In this document: positions 1-9,275 of the stretch, in pieces | Position numbering within the stretch: position 1 is the first letter of the stretch | Layout: the number at the start of each line of letters is the position of its first letter | DNA from: Fibrobacterota bacterium | GTDB lineage: Bacteria > Fibrobacterota > Chitinivibrionia > Chitinivibrionales > Chitinispirillaceae | Direction: 5' to 3' | Length of the DNA: 64,000 bases | NCBI GenBank assembly: GCA_023459055.1 | Contig: JAEWVR010000020.1 | Location: 124,001 to 188,000 of the forward strand | Notes under the pieces: model-generated | What the model saw: only the letters and a program-made list of their open reading frames with translations | What the model was told of the DNA's origin: nothing | The model's database searches: none | Translations under genes and position numbers: made by a program

Positions 1-2
1 GC

Positions 3-224
3 TGTACAGTCTCCACAGAAGAAGAATTTACGACAAAACTTAATGAGTATTTAGGAATAAAAGGAGTTCCGAGTATTATAGCTGTAAATTTCGATACAGA
101 AGAAATGTTGCCTTCAAAACCACAAAGTATAAATGTTTTATCTGATTTTAAGGATATGGGTACTATTGCATATAATAAATTTCTAATGAAAGCATTTGGA
201 AGTGTATTAAAGGAAAAAGTTTGA
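3..224 (+). CDS. 3' end of an unrecognised protein (partial)
   Basis: An open frame enters from the left edge and ends at a TGA at 222-224, giving the last 73 residues of a protein. The segment is hydrophilic with a short hydrophobic stretch (GVPSIIAV) and ends in GSVLKEKV. I see no diagnostic motif and cannot name a family. It lies about 150 bases upstream of the acyl carrier protein on the same strand and shares its AT-rich composition, so it may belong to the same biosynthetic locus. The start and most of the protein lie outside the window. Confidence 0.5.
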   Translation, partial: CTVSTEEEFTTKLNEYLGIKGVPSIIAVNFDTEEMLPSKPQSINVLSDFKDMGTIAYNKFLMKAFGSVLKEKV

Positions 225-370
225 AATTAAGTAATAAATGATCATTATTGTGTCTGACTTATGGTAAGAAATATCCAAATCTGTAAAATAATATTGGAAT
301 GAGTAACACATAAGTTTTAAAGTTGAACAGGTGTAAATTAACTTTTAAAAAAATATTAAGTGGAGTAATC

Positions 371-664
371 ATGGAAGTATTCGATGACGTAAAAACAAGA
401 GTATTGTATTTAATCAGAGAAGCAGAAATTTTTGAAACAGATCCTGAATCTTTACTTGACAAAGATCTCTTTGAGGAATCATTGATAGACTCACTTACAA
501 TGACTCAAATTCGAGCTTTGATAGAAGATGAATTTGGTTGTCCCATTAGTGAAAAAGAATTTGTAGAAAATCTTCATTCAATAAACGATGTAATTCAATT
601 TATAGTAAGGAATACAGAGCATGGATATACAAACAGCGCACTTGACACAAAAAGACTTTATTAA
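371..664 (+). CDS. Acyl carrier protein
   Basis: A 97-residue protein of acyl-carrier-protein size and character. Acidic helices surround an IDSLTM motif whose Ser41 is the expected 4'-phosphopantetheine attachment site. I place the start at the ATG at 371 rather than at an in-frame start at 323, because MEVFDDVKTRV is a normal ACP first helix and a GGAG stands a few bases upstream. The last 44 bases overlap the start of the acyl-AMP ligase gene, which suggests translational coupling and that this ACP is the acceptor of the activated acyl chain. This is a dedicated accessory ACP; no housekeeping fatty-acid genes are adjacent. Confidence 0.82.
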   Translation: MEVFDDVKTRVLYLIREAEIFETDPESLLDKDLFEESLIDSLTMTQIRALIEDEFGCPISEKEFVENLHSINDVIQFIVRNTEHGYTNSALDTKRLY

Positions 665-2309
665 GACTATATGTAATTCTCTGCAAGTAAGGGATCCATT
701 GTGGTGCTTTCCTGAACAAAATTTAGAAATACGAATTTCTGAGATTAACGAACGGTCACTTCATTTTGCATGTGCCTTAGAAAAAATCGATGTTAAGAGC
801 GGTGATTTTATTGGTATTTCTCTCGGAAATAATTTGGATTTTATAACAGCATTGTTTGCATCTTTTCACTTGGGGGTAGTTGCCGTACCACTTAAGCCGT
901 TGAATGGAAATCAGAAAGAAAATTGCGCTTATATTGACAAAATACAGAAAAAATCATCATTGAAGACGATTGTTTATGATAGTGAAACAGAACCAGAGAG
1001 TTTGTCGTTTTGGAAAAAAAGTACTGGTGAAAAAGCCTATAATTTTAACGAATTACATTCAATAAATGTATTGGGAACGAATAGATTACAGTCTGAAATC
1101 TGTGGATCGAAAATTGCTTTAATCCAATACTCTTCAGGTTCAACTGGTACACCAAAGGGTGTTATTATAACGTGGGATATGGTAATAAAGCAGGTTTGCT
1201 ATTTACATTCTGTTTATCAGTTGCATAACGGTTATAGTGCTATTCCTTCAATGTCATCTTGGTTACCATTTTATCATGATATGGGTTTGTTTATGGGAAT
1301 AATTTACCCGTTATATTTTAATGCTGATAATTTTCTAGCATCTCCTCGATATTTTTTATCTCGTCCAGTCCGTTGGTTCCAACATATTTCAGATCGGATG
1401 ATTGATGTTAGTTTTACTACAAATTCTGCGATGTCATTTTCTCTACGTAAATTAGAAATGTTACCGGAAGGAACGCTTAATCTCTCTCGTGTTCATTTGT
1501 TTTTTGGTGCAGAAAAAATTTCTCCATTCATATTGAGACGAACAATAAAAATTTTAGGTTTACATGGATTGAGATCGGATAGGGTTTTTGCTGGTTATGG
1601 TATGGCAGAGAATGCTCTTGGAGCAACTTCAACTATTAATTCTGCTCCCAAAATAGTGCATGCAGAAATTGATATTAGCGGAAATGTTTCAATAAAGGAA
1701 TGTTCAACAGAAAATAGTATAGAATTAGTTTCATGTGGCCTTCCATATAATGGTGTGTCAATAACTATTCGTGATGAAAATGATAAATGTCTTGATGAAT
1801 TAAAAATTGGAGAAATTTCAATCCAAGGTCCATGTGTTACTCCTGGATATATAAATGATCCTGAAAATAGTTCAAATGTAATTCCAATGCCAGGTCGACT
1901 TTTGACTCGAGACCTAGGATTTATTTATAACAATGAAGTTTACTTTTATGCAAGAAAAGATGACATGATCATAATTGGAGGGCGAAATGTTATACCGGAT
2001 GATATAGAAATGGCTGTTGAAGAATTTGATTATGTAAAAAGTGGCACCTCGGTTCTTATTGGAGTCGAGAATAAAATTGATAATAATACAGATCTGCATT
2101 TACTTGTTGAAAGTAGAAATTTGGTTGATACAAAAATACTGAATGAACAAAGAATTATGTTACGTAAATCAATTATCGATTCTTTTGGAATACTGATAAA
2201 TAACATACACTTTTGCAATAAAAATACTGTTGAGAAAACATCGAGCGGGAAAAAAAGAAGGAAAATTGTAAAAGAACTTTTTATGAAAAATGAAATTGAA
2301 ATATTTTAA
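621..2309 (+). CDS. Fatty-acyl-AMP ligase (FAAL/FadD-like)
   Basis: A 562-residue member of the ANL adenylating superfamily. The P-loop IQYSSGSTGTPKG lies at about residues 168-180, the adenine-binding YGMAENALGATS in the middle, and the hinge and C-terminal lid around the RDLGF and YARKDDMIIIGGRNV segments. The acidic residue and insertions around the hinge fit fatty-acyl-AMP ligases, which form acyl-adenylates and pass the acyl group to an ACP instead of CoA; distinguishing them from acyl-CoA ligases strictly needs an alignment. The start at 621 has AAGGA nine bases upstream and sits inside the ACP gene, so the two are probably a loading pair for the locus. Confidence 0.85.
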   Translation: MDIQTAHLTQKDFIKTICNSLQVRDPLWCFPEQNLEIRISEINERSLHFACALEKIDVKSGDFIGISLGNNLDFITALFASFHLGVVAVPLKPLNGNQKENCAYIDKIQKKSSLKTIVYDSETEPESLSFWKKSTGEKAYNFNELHSINVLGTNRLQSEICGSKIALIQYSSGSTGTPKGVIITWDMVIKQVCYLHSVYQLHNGYSAIPSMSSWLPFYHDMGLFMGIIYPLYFNADNFLASPRYFLSRPVRWFQHISDRMIDVSFTTNSAMSFSLRKLEMLPEGTLNLSRVHLFFGAEKISPFILRRTIKILGLHGLRSDRVFAGYGMAENALGATSTINSAPKIVHAEIDISGNVSIKECSTENSIELVSCGLPYNGVSITIRDENDKCLDELKIGEISIQGPCVTPGYINDPENSSNVIPMPGRLLTRDLGFIYNNEVYFYARKDDMIIIGGRNVIPDDIEMAVEEFDYVKSGTSVLIGVENKIDNNTDLHLLVESRNLVDTKILNEQRIMLRKSIIDSFGILINNIHFCNKNTVEKTSSGKKRRKIVKELFMKNEIEIF

Positions 2310-2371
2310 AACCATTTGTAATTCAATTACTTTTAAATAAAACAGATATATTTAATTAAAGGAATAAAGAT

Positions 2372-3193
2372 ATGTTTTTAGAAGTTTGGAAACTTTCGGA
2401 CAGATTTAATTTCGTTAAAAGATTTTTCTGGAGATCGTTTTATGATTTTTTTTCATGGAAGTACAATCATATAGATTTACCATTTCTAAACTATGGTTAT
2501 GAATTTATAGATAATAGTTTAATCAATAGCCTTAAATTGGAAAAGGATGATTTTGATAATAGACTTTTTATCCAACTCTATTATCAAGCAATTCAAACCC
2601 TTGATTTAAAGGGCAAAACTGTCCTGGAAGTTGGTTCTGGAAGAGGTGGTGGTTCAGCTTTTATTTCTAAATATTTAGAACCAAAAAAGATGGTTGGATT
2701 AGAACTTTCAAAGTATGCTGTCAATTTATGTCAAAAAAAATTTTTATTCCCTAATCTCGAATACATGCAAGGAATTGCAGAGAATCTTCCCTTTCCAGAT
2801 AATACATTTGATGTTGTTATTAATATTGAATCATCTCATTGCTATCAAGATATGGATAAATTTGTTTCCGAAGTGATTCGTGTATTAAAACCACAAGGAT
2901 TTTTTTCCTGGACAGATCACAGACATGCCAATAATATTGAAAATCTTGACAAACAGTTTAGTTTACCTGAATTGAAATTGATCAAACATAACATAATTAA
3001 TGATAATGTTATAAATGCAATGAATCAACTTGAACAGAAAAAACAAAAATTGCTTAATGATAATGCTCCAAGATTATTTAAAAAGTTTTTTGCTGAATTT
3101 TCTAGTATGAAGGATACAAGAGTGTATGACTTGTTTAAGACAAAGTCATGTTTATATATGTCCCGATTGTATCAGGTCGTAAAAAATAACTGA
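2372..3193 (+). CDS. SAM-dependent methyltransferase, phthiotriol/phenolphthiotriol type
   Basis: A 273-residue class I methyltransferase. Motif I is VLEVGSGRGGGSAF at residues 84-97, motif II ENLPFPDNTFDVV, followed by NIESSHCYQDMDKFVSEVIR and VLKPQGFF. The glycine-rich RGGGS and the ESSHCY block closely match my memory of the mycobacterial phthiotriol/phenolphthiotriol dimycocerosate methyltransferase and related C- or O-methyltransferases of lipids and small aromatics. The start has AAAGGA upstream. Its position behind an ACP/FAAL pair resembles mycobacterial glycolipid loci, although no polyketide synthase is present. The acceptor is unknown; it could be a lipid hydroxyl, a thiol made by the sulfur genes downstream, or a quinone ring. 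Confidence 0.85.
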   Translation: MFLEVWKLSDRFNFVKRFFWRSFYDFFSWKYNHIDLPFLNYGYEFIDNSLINSLKLEKDDFDNRLFIQLYYQAIQTLDLKGKTVLEVGSGRGGGSAFISKYLEPKKMVGLELSKYAVNLCQKKFLFPNLEYMQGIAENLPFPDNTFDVVINIESSHCYQDMDKFVSEVIRVLKPQGFFSWTDHRHANNIENLDKQFSLPELKLIKHNIINDNVINAMNQLEQKKQKLLNDNAPRLFKKFFAEFSSMKDTRVYDLFKTKSCLYMSRLYQVVKNN

Positions 3194-3286
3194 TATTGTT
3201 GTGCAAAATGTTGATTTGCAATTTGTGTAATAGAAAAATAAAAACAATTTAAGGAATTTCAAATAATCTAACTAGTTGGAGCGATC

Positions 3287-4471
3287 GTGCAATATAAGAT
3301 TTCGCTAAGTCAAAAAAAAAGTGAACTCATCAAAAGAATTGAATTGTTACGAAGAGGAATTCTTCCACCTACTCATAATGGGAAACCAATTGAAACATTT
3401 TTGAGTGCTGGAACTGGAGCAGGTCCTCAGGGTAAAACATTTAAAGTCTTTGTACCAGGTGAAAATGTATACAGCCAAATGATAAGCGTGCCTGTTTATG
3501 ATTTTAATCATCTTTTGGCTCCTTATGCATACTCATGCAAAACAGGAAATTCTCCAGGTACGTTAATAACAGAAAATGGTATTCAGCTGAAAAGTGTTTC
3601 TATTCCTAAATTCTTAACCGCATCTTTGGAGAATGGAACTCCACTATCAAGGAAAGGTATTATAATGCGTCATTGTTATGATACCTTTACATCTGTTTTT
3701 GCTTATAAATGTAAACATTATGAAAAAAAAGAGCAGTGTAAGTATTGCGAAATTGAACAGGTTGGTCTTGGAATTAGTAATTTTCCTGAAATCCAGGATA
3801 TAAAAGAATTTGCTGAAACTGTACAAATTGTGACTTCAAAAGACAATGTTCGTTCTCTTACAATTACTACTGGGACATTTGATACAAATGATAATGTATT
3901 AAGGAAATATATTGATTTAGTTAGAGCGATTCGTGAGAGAAGTGGCATATCAATTCATTTACAATTTGAACCTGTTGATGACTTGTCTTTAATAAAAGAA
4001 GTTGCTAAATATGTGCAATCGGTAGGAATATTTCTTGAAATTTACGATGATGAAATTCGAAAACTCATTTGCCCGGGGAAATTTCATAATTCACGTGACA
4101 AATACAAAAGAAATTGGGCAGAGGCTGCAAAACATTTTAAAAAAGGATCAGTAACCACGACTTGTCTTTTAGGATTTGGAGAAGAATTTGATAATATCAT
4201 AAAAAGTGCAGAAGAGTTCGCAAATGTTGGTGCGTCTACTACTTTATTGTTTATTAGAAGTAACAATGATTATATGCAAAAACGTATTCCAAGTTATTTA
4301 AATTCTTCAATTGAAGAACTTGTAAATTTACATTTGCAAGTCGCCTCCATTTTAAATAATAACGGTATTGGTTTCGGCTCAACAGATGCGGCTGGATGTG
4401 CTGGTTGTCATGGTTGTAATGCAATGAAAGAGGCTTGTGAGATTGCTAGTGAGGTAAATGTAATATCATGA
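3287..4471 (+). CDS. Radical SAM protein, MSMEG_0568-like
   Basis: A 394-residue radical SAM enzyme with a non-canonical cluster motif. Cys142, Cys151 and Cys154 are spaced CX8CX2C (KCKHYEKKEQCKYC) rather than CX3CX2C. That spacing, the N-terminal GTGAGPQGKTF segment and the Cys-rich C terminus (GCAGCHGC, Cys371/374/377, plus Cys384) are features I associate with the MSMEG_0568 family. The C-terminal cysteines could hold an auxiliary iron-sulfur cluster. I use the GTG start at 3287 because GGAG precedes it by five bases. MSMEG_0568 homologues normally sit in the Nit1C nitrilase cluster linked to cyanide assimilation, but none of those partners is present here, so the substrate is probably different. 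Confidence 0.8.
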   Translation: MQYKISLSQKKSELIKRIELLRRGILPPTHNGKPIETFLSAGTGAGPQGKTFKVFVPGENVYSQMISVPVYDFNHLLAPYAYSCKTGNSPGTLITENGIQLKSVSIPKFLTASLENGTPLSRKGIIMRHCYDTFTSVFAYKCKHYEKKEQCKYCEIEQVGLGISNFPEIQDIKEFAETVQIVTSKDNVRSLTITTGTFDTNDNVLRKYIDLVRAIRERSGISIHLQFEPVDDLSLIKEVAKYVQSVGIFLEIYDDEIRKLICPGKFHNSRDKYKRNWAEAAKHFKKGSVTTTCLLGFGEEFDNIIKSAEEFANVGASTTLLFIRSNNDYMQKRIPSYLNSSIEELVNLHLQVASILNNNGIGFGSTDAAGCAGCHGCNAMKEACEIASEVNVIS

Positions 4472-4852
4472 TTGATAAGAGTATAAAAAAATGAATTAAT
4501 GTAAGATGAAATCATGTAATACACAATATCCAGAAGATTGAATGGCGACATGTAGTGAGATGATGACTTCAGAAAAAAATGATAAAAACAGAATAGATAA
4601 TATCGCATTTTTTTTAAGGAGAAGTACCATGATGCTGTTGATCATTAAAAAAAAGTGTCACTAACTGAAAGGTAATGTATGAAATGGATATAAGAAAATT
4701 GCTGGATAACTACTCTGTTAAAAGTTAAAAAATGAATCGATTAAGGCGCATATAATGAAATATTTTCTGAATAGTCTTGGTTCCAATCAGTGATACTTGG
4801 CTTTTAGTATATTAATTATTGTAAACCTTGTAACTCTATCAAAGAGAATTAA
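4472..4852. other. Intergenic gap, no gene supported
   Basis: About 380 AT-rich bases between the two sulfur/radical genes. Only very short frames with weak ribosome sites are present and I see no hairpin with a T tract. It is the longest break inside the locus, so it may hold a promoter for the genes from 4853 onward, but no convincing -35/-10 pair was identified. Confidence 0.4.
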
Positions 4853-6388
4853 ATGCAATTTCAGCAATTAGAATTTATAAAACATGCAGTTCAAACAAAA
4901 CGGCGCGTTTATCTCGACCATAATGCAACTACAAAAGTTAGTAGTATGGTGCGTAATACAATGAATAAGGTACTAAAAAGCAGCTTTGGCAATCCATCTT
5001 CAATATATGCTGATGGACGTAGATCTAGTGAAATTATTGAGGATGCAAGGCAATATGTAGCCAATGCAATTAATGCAGATTCATCTGAGATCTATTTTAC
5101 TGGATGTGCTACAGAATCAAATAATTCAGTTATAATTTCGTTGACGGACCATTTTTTCCCTGAAAAGAATAAAATAATAACTACGCCGATAGAACATCCA
5201 TCGGTCATGAAAACCCTGGATTATTTAAAGATGCGCGGAGTTATAGTTGAATATTGTCCTGTCGATTGCTTTGGAAGAGTTATCCTTGCCGAGCTTGAAC
5301 GCTTGATTGATGATAATACTTTTCTAATTTGTTGTATGCTTGCAAATAATGAAATCGGCACAATTCAAGATATTAAAAGTATTAGTAGTATTGCAAAAAA
5401 AAGAGATGTATTAGTTTTATCTGATTGTGTTCAAGCATTTGGTAAAATCCCGATTGATGTTAAAAATCTGGATATTGACTATGCAACGTTTTCTGCTCAT
5501 AAGCTCTATGGTCCCAAAGGAATTGGTGCATTATTTGTCAGACAAAACAGTCCATTTGCACCATTTATTCATGGTGGTCATCAGGAAAAGGGAATGCGTG
5601 CAGGCACGGAAAGCATTCATAATATTGCTGGTTTCGGTGCTGCATGTCGGGTGGTTGATAGTCTTATTCTTAAAGCAAGAAATGCAGCCAAACTTAAACT
5701 GTATTTTATTGAACAGCTTAAGCTAGTCAAATCTGATTGCATAATTAATTCACCTATATCATTCTGTTTACCAAATACGATCAGTGCAACATTTCCTGGT
5801 ATTAATAATGCTGGACTAATGGTTGCATTGGATAATTTTGGTATTGCAGTATCTGCAGGTTCTGCTTGCAGCGCTCAGGATGAAACGCCATCACATGTTT
5901 TGAAAGCTGTTGGTCTATCCGACAAAGCGGCAAAAGAGACTATCCGGATAAGCCTTGGAACGGAAACCACGTTAAGAGATATTAAATATACTTTGAATGT
6001 TTTGAAAAAGTATGTCAACGGACAAATTCCAAGTATAAACATGATAACTCCGGCACAATTTGATGAATCGTTATTGTTTGATGAAAAAAAATTTATTTTA
6101 GATGTTCGACCTCAAATCTTGAGAAAAATTACTAAAGGTATTCCCGGTTCTCATGAAATATCATTTGTGTCAATTGAAAAGTATATTTCTCAACTACCCA
6201 AGGATAAAAATATAGTTGTTGTTTGTCAGAGTGGAAATATTTCAATAGTTGTTGCTTACTATTTAAAGTCAAAAGGTTTCAATAATGTAAGTAATTTATT
6301 GTTTGGTATAAATGGATGGAAATCAAAGCAGTGTGAATTATATCAGAAATATGCAGGTAAAAACATCAAAGTTCTCCTTCCGAATTAG
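4853..6388 (+). CDS. Cysteine desulfurase fused to a rhodanese domain
   Basis: A 511-residue two-domain protein. Residues 18-390 are a NifS/IscS-type cysteine desulfurase: VYLDHNATTKV near the N terminus, the PLP lysine at Lys217 in SAHKLYGPKG, and the persulfide cysteine at Cys339 in GSACSA. Residues 400-505 are a rhodanese domain with DVRP and the active-site loop VVCQSGNIS (Cys458). Together they would take sulfur from L-cysteine and carry it as a protein persulfide for transfer to an acceptor. Only eight bases separate it from the BioB-like radical SAM gene, which suggests that the sulfur serves a dedicated thiolation or the rebuilding of a sacrificial cluster. It is not next to any iscU/nifU or tRNA-thiolation gene. 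Confidence 0.9.
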   Translation: MQFQQLEFIKHAVQTKRRVYLDHNATTKVSSMVRNTMNKVLKSSFGNPSSIYADGRRSSEIIEDARQYVANAINADSSEIYFTGCATESNNSVIISLTDHFFPEKNKIITTPIEHPSVMKTLDYLKMRGVIVEYCPVDCFGRVILAELERLIDDNTFLICCMLANNEIGTIQDIKSISSIAKKRDVLVLSDCVQAFGKIPIDVKNLDIDYATFSAHKLYGPKGIGALFVRQNSPFAPFIHGGHQEKGMRAGTESIHNIAGFGAACRVVDSLILKARNAAKLKLYFIEQLKLVKSDCIINSPISFCLPNTISATFPGINNAGLMVALDNFGIAVSAGSACSAQDETPSHVLKAVGLSDKAAKETIRISLGTETTLRDIKYTLNVLKKYVNGQIPSINMITPAQFDESLLFDEKKFILDVRPQILRKITKGIPGSHEISFVSIEKYISQLPKDKNIVVVCQSGNISIVVAYYLKSKGFNNVSNLLFGINGWKSKQCELYQKYAGKNIKVLLPN

Positions 6389-6396
6389 GAATACAG

Positions 6397-7383
6397 ATGA
6401 ATTTAATGAAGTTTGAGGAACTTTTACAAAAAGTAAATAATTGTGAATCGTTGTCAAAAGATGAAATAAAATATCTACTTGCGTTTTCTCCGGATTCAAG
6501 CGAAACCTATTCCGTTATGTGTCTGGCGAATCAAATTTCGAAAGAGGTATCTGATGGCAAAGCTGAGATTCATGCACAGTTAGCTCTTGATAGATCACCA
6601 TGTACTTGTAACTGTATGTTCTGTTCATTCTCGAGTGTAAATAATCTTATTATAGAGCAAATCTTCATGAACGTTGATACTGCGGTAGATAATGCAAAAC
6701 AGTTTGAAACAGATGGAGCAAATGCAGTCTATATAATGACAACAGGGACATACCCGATCGATAAATTTATTGAGATTTCGAAAGAGATCCGTAGAAATCT
6801 GAAGCCTGATACAAAAATGATTGCTAATGTAGGTGATCAGTCTTTGAAAAATGCGATCAAAATAAAGGATGCCGGGTATTCGGGAGTTTATCATGTTGTA
6901 AGATTAAGGGAAGGAATCGATACGGATATAGCAGTTGACGTGAGAAAGAATAGTATTGAAAATTTTAAGGAAGCAGGTTTACTTGTTGGAACTTGTGTTG
7001 AGCCAATAGGCCCTGAACATACTTGTGAGGAGCTTGCGGATATAATCGCTTATACTTCAAGTATTAAGCCGGCATTTAGTGGCGCAATGCGTAGAATCGC
7101 AATTCCCGGAACCAAAATTGCTGAACGAGGAATGATAAGTGATCTGAGACTCGCTCAGATTGCAGCAGTCACACGATTAGGAGTATCTCGCAACGTAAAG
7201 GGAAATTGTTTTCATGAACCATCACCATTAGGTGTAATTGCAGGTGCAAATCTGTTTTGGGCAGAAGTTGGGGCAAATCCGAGACATACAGAAATGAACA
7301 GTGGAAGAACTGTTGATGCCTGCAGGAATATTTTTATGCAGAGTGGATGGGAGTATTATTCTGGTTCATCACGTATTTTTTGA
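6397..7383 (+). CDS. BioB/HydE-like radical SAM enzyme
   Basis: A 328-residue radical SAM protein with a CX3CX2C cluster motif at Cys69, Cys73 and Cys76 (CTCNCMFC). The overall layout is that of the biotin synthase/HydE/PylB group: an N-terminal helical segment, a TIM barrel with MTTGTYP and ANVGD strands, and a C-terminal part with GNCFHEPSPLGVIAGANLFWAEVGANPRHTE split over two elements. The last part resembles the BATS region. It is not confidently BioB itself, since no other biotin genes are near. Its close coupling to the desulfurase-rhodanese gene supports a sulfur-insertion role, but that is inference; HydE- and PylB-like members do other chemistry. Confidence 0.8.
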   Translation: MNLMKFEELLQKVNNCESLSKDEIKYLLAFSPDSSETYSVMCLANQISKEVSDGKAEIHAQLALDRSPCTCNCMFCSFSSVNNLIIEQIFMNVDTAVDNAKQFETDGANAVYIMTTGTYPIDKFIEISKEIRRNLKPDTKMIANVGDQSLKNAIKIKDAGYSGVYHVVRLREGIDTDIAVDVRKNSIENFKEAGLLVGTCVEPIGPEHTCEELADIIAYTSSIKPAFSGAMRRIAIPGTKIAERGMISDLRLAQIAAVTRLGVSRNVKGNCFHEPSPLGVIAGANLFWAEVGANPRHTEMNSGRTVDACRNIFMQSGWEYYSGSSRIF

Positions 7384-7484
7384 AATTGTGAAAATCATGT
7401 CGGGATAAAATTCCCCACGATAGTTGAAGTGGCAATGTAATTCAACAAATGAATTAAAACAGATAATAGAAATAGCAGATAACT

Positions 7485-9275
7485 GTGCTGGAAAATAATA
7501 ATACTTCATACCAGTATAAATTCTTGTTCCAATCAATATATGTTGCATCTTTTCTTGTTGCGCTATGTTCAGTGAAAAATATTTTACAACCGGCATTTAT
7601 ATGTATTGGAACTGCTGGTTTGTTATTTTCTTTATCATTAATAATATCGCATAACAATAGAAAAATGAGCATGTTCGATTTGTATGGAATAGGAATTCTT
7701 GTCAGAATTCCTATTTTTTTACTCTTCATCTTTCAAGAGAATGATACGTTACTTCGTATCATAGCACTAATCGCAGATATAATTACGATTTTTGTTATAG
7801 TGTCAATTGTTAAAAAGAGTAATATCGCACACAAATATTCTTTAATTTATAGTTTAAATCCTGTAGTGCTATTTGTAGCAATTAGTTGTGATTTCAAGCT
7901 GTTAATAGTTAACTGTTTAATATCCTGTGCACTATTGATCTGTCTTGGAACAAAAAAATGGACAATCTGGATTCTTTGCATTTGTGCGTTGCTAGTACAT
8001 TTGTATTCTGCTGTTTTTGCCATTTTTACAATCAGGCTTTTTAAAAATACCACGTGCTATTTAATAATGTTATTACTTCTTATTTGTATTTGTTTTAATT
8101 GTTTTGTTCCAATTATTGATATATCCGGTATTACTGGTGAGATAACATACAATAATTTGGTATACAGTCTATTACTCGATACTTTGCACCAGAGTACTTT
8201 TGTTACATCACTTGTATTGTTTGCATTGTTTTTAACAGGAATTACCCTGATTTACTTAGTAACGCCATCAATAATCGTTGCTTGTCGTCATGCGATACTA
8301 TTGTTTCTTTTGTTGTTACCTCAATGTCATGTTTGTTGTATTGTTTTAATAGTCCCGTTTGTTGTATTGTCAAAACAGTTGTCATGGAATATCCTTTTTT
8401 ACACAGTCTCGCTTGTGGTATATTTTTCAAATTTTAATGACATAACTTTACAAATTCGTGATACGCATTGTTTTGTATATGGCATCTGGATTCCATTTTT
8501 AATTACCTATGCTATTGAATTACTTAGAAATCATTTAGATTGGAGTAAAGAATTTTCCTGTAAAGGTTCAATATCAATAGTTATTCCAACATTAAATGAA
8601 GAAACTACGATTAATGCATGCGTTAATTCAATCAGAGAGCAGGCTATACCTGCCGAGATAGTTGTTGTTGACTGTGGCTCAAATGATAAGACTGTTGAGT
8701 TTGTCAGGTGTATGCATGATGTAAAGCTTATTAACTCCGATCCCGGACGGGGTATTCAGATCGCATATGGAATAGCATCTACTTCAGGTGATATAATTGT
8801 CGTACTTCATTCTGATACTATTTTGAAAAAAAACTCTTTAAAGAGAATGTCTGATGCATTAATGAGAAATGCCGATGCATCAGGAGGCTGTTTTGGTTTG
8901 AAATATAAAAAGGCTAATTTTAAAATGGGAATAGCACTTTTTTTACATAACGTTAAATCACGTTTGACAGGTATTGCATTCGGTGATCAAGGACAATTTT
9001 TTAGGCGAATCGCACTAAAGGACGGTTTCCCATCAATTCGTTTAATGGAGGATGTTGAGCTTTCAATGCGTTTAAAAGAAAATGGGAAAGTACTTTATTT
9101 ATCGGATGGGGTTATAAGTTCAAACAGGCAATGGTTGACAAGAGGATTTATAGAATATTTTAGTAAGGTATTCTTTCTTGTGACTTATTATCTGATATTA
9201 AGAAGTTTAAATATATTGAACGCATCAACCGACTGGTTTTATAACAATTACTATAAGGGAAAAAAGAGTAAATGA
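7485..9275 (+). CDS. Polytopic membrane protein fused to a TIGR04283-type GT2 glycosyltransferase
   Basis: A 596-residue fusion. Residues 1-345 are very hydrophobic with about ten predicted membrane spans; a SLNPVVLF segment resembles the loops of GT-C mannosyltransferase-like proteins. Residues 360-560 form a GT2 domain starting SISIVIPTLNEETTI, with VVDCGSNDKT, the DXD-like HSDT and GDQGQFFRR, as in the TIGR04283 group. A last hydrophobic segment (FFLVTYYLILRSLNIL) follows. The GTG start at 7485 has a poor ribosome site, so the exact start is uncertain. The stop overlaps the next gene's start (ATGA). TIGR04283 and TIGR04282 proteins often occur as neighbours; their arsenosugar label rests on context in other genomes and should not be carried over. 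Confidence 0.75.
   Translation: MLENNNTSYQYKFLFQSIYVASFLVALCSVKNILQPAFICIGTAGLLFSLSLIISHNNRKMSMFDLYGIGILVRIPIFLLFIFQENDTLLRIIALIADIITIFVIVSIVKKSNIAHKYSLIYSLNPVVLFVAISCDFKLLIVNCLISCALLICLGTKKWTIWILCICALLVHLYSAVFAIFTIRLFKNTTCYLIMLLLLICICFNCFVPIIDISGITGEITYNNLVYSLLLDTLHQSTFVTSLVLFALFLTGITLIYLVTPSIIVACRHAILLFLLLLPQCHVCCIVLIVPFVVLSKQLSWNILFYTVSLVVYFSNFNDITLQIRDTHCFVYGIWIPFLITYAIELLRNHLDWSKEFSCKGSISIVIPTLNEETTINACVNSIREQAIPAEIVVVDCGSNDKTVEFVRCMHDVKLINSDPGRGIQIAYGIASTSGDIIVVLHSDTILKKNSLKRMSDALMRNADASGGCFGLKYKKANFKMGIALFLHNVKSRLTGIAFGDQGQFFRRIALKDGFPSIRLMEDVELSMRLKENGKVLYLSDGVISSNRQWLTRGFIEYFSKVFFLVTYYLILRSLNILNASTDWFYNNYYKGKKSK

Noticed and set aside
4681..4730. Possible tiny peptide (MDIRKLLDNYSVKS) in the gap before the desulfurase gene
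   Set aside because: Only 14 codons with no good ribosome site; nothing supports a RiPP precursor.
6397..7383. True biotin synthase (bioB)
   Set aside because: No other biotin gene is nearby and the C-terminal region does not clearly match BioB; kept as BioB/HydE-like.
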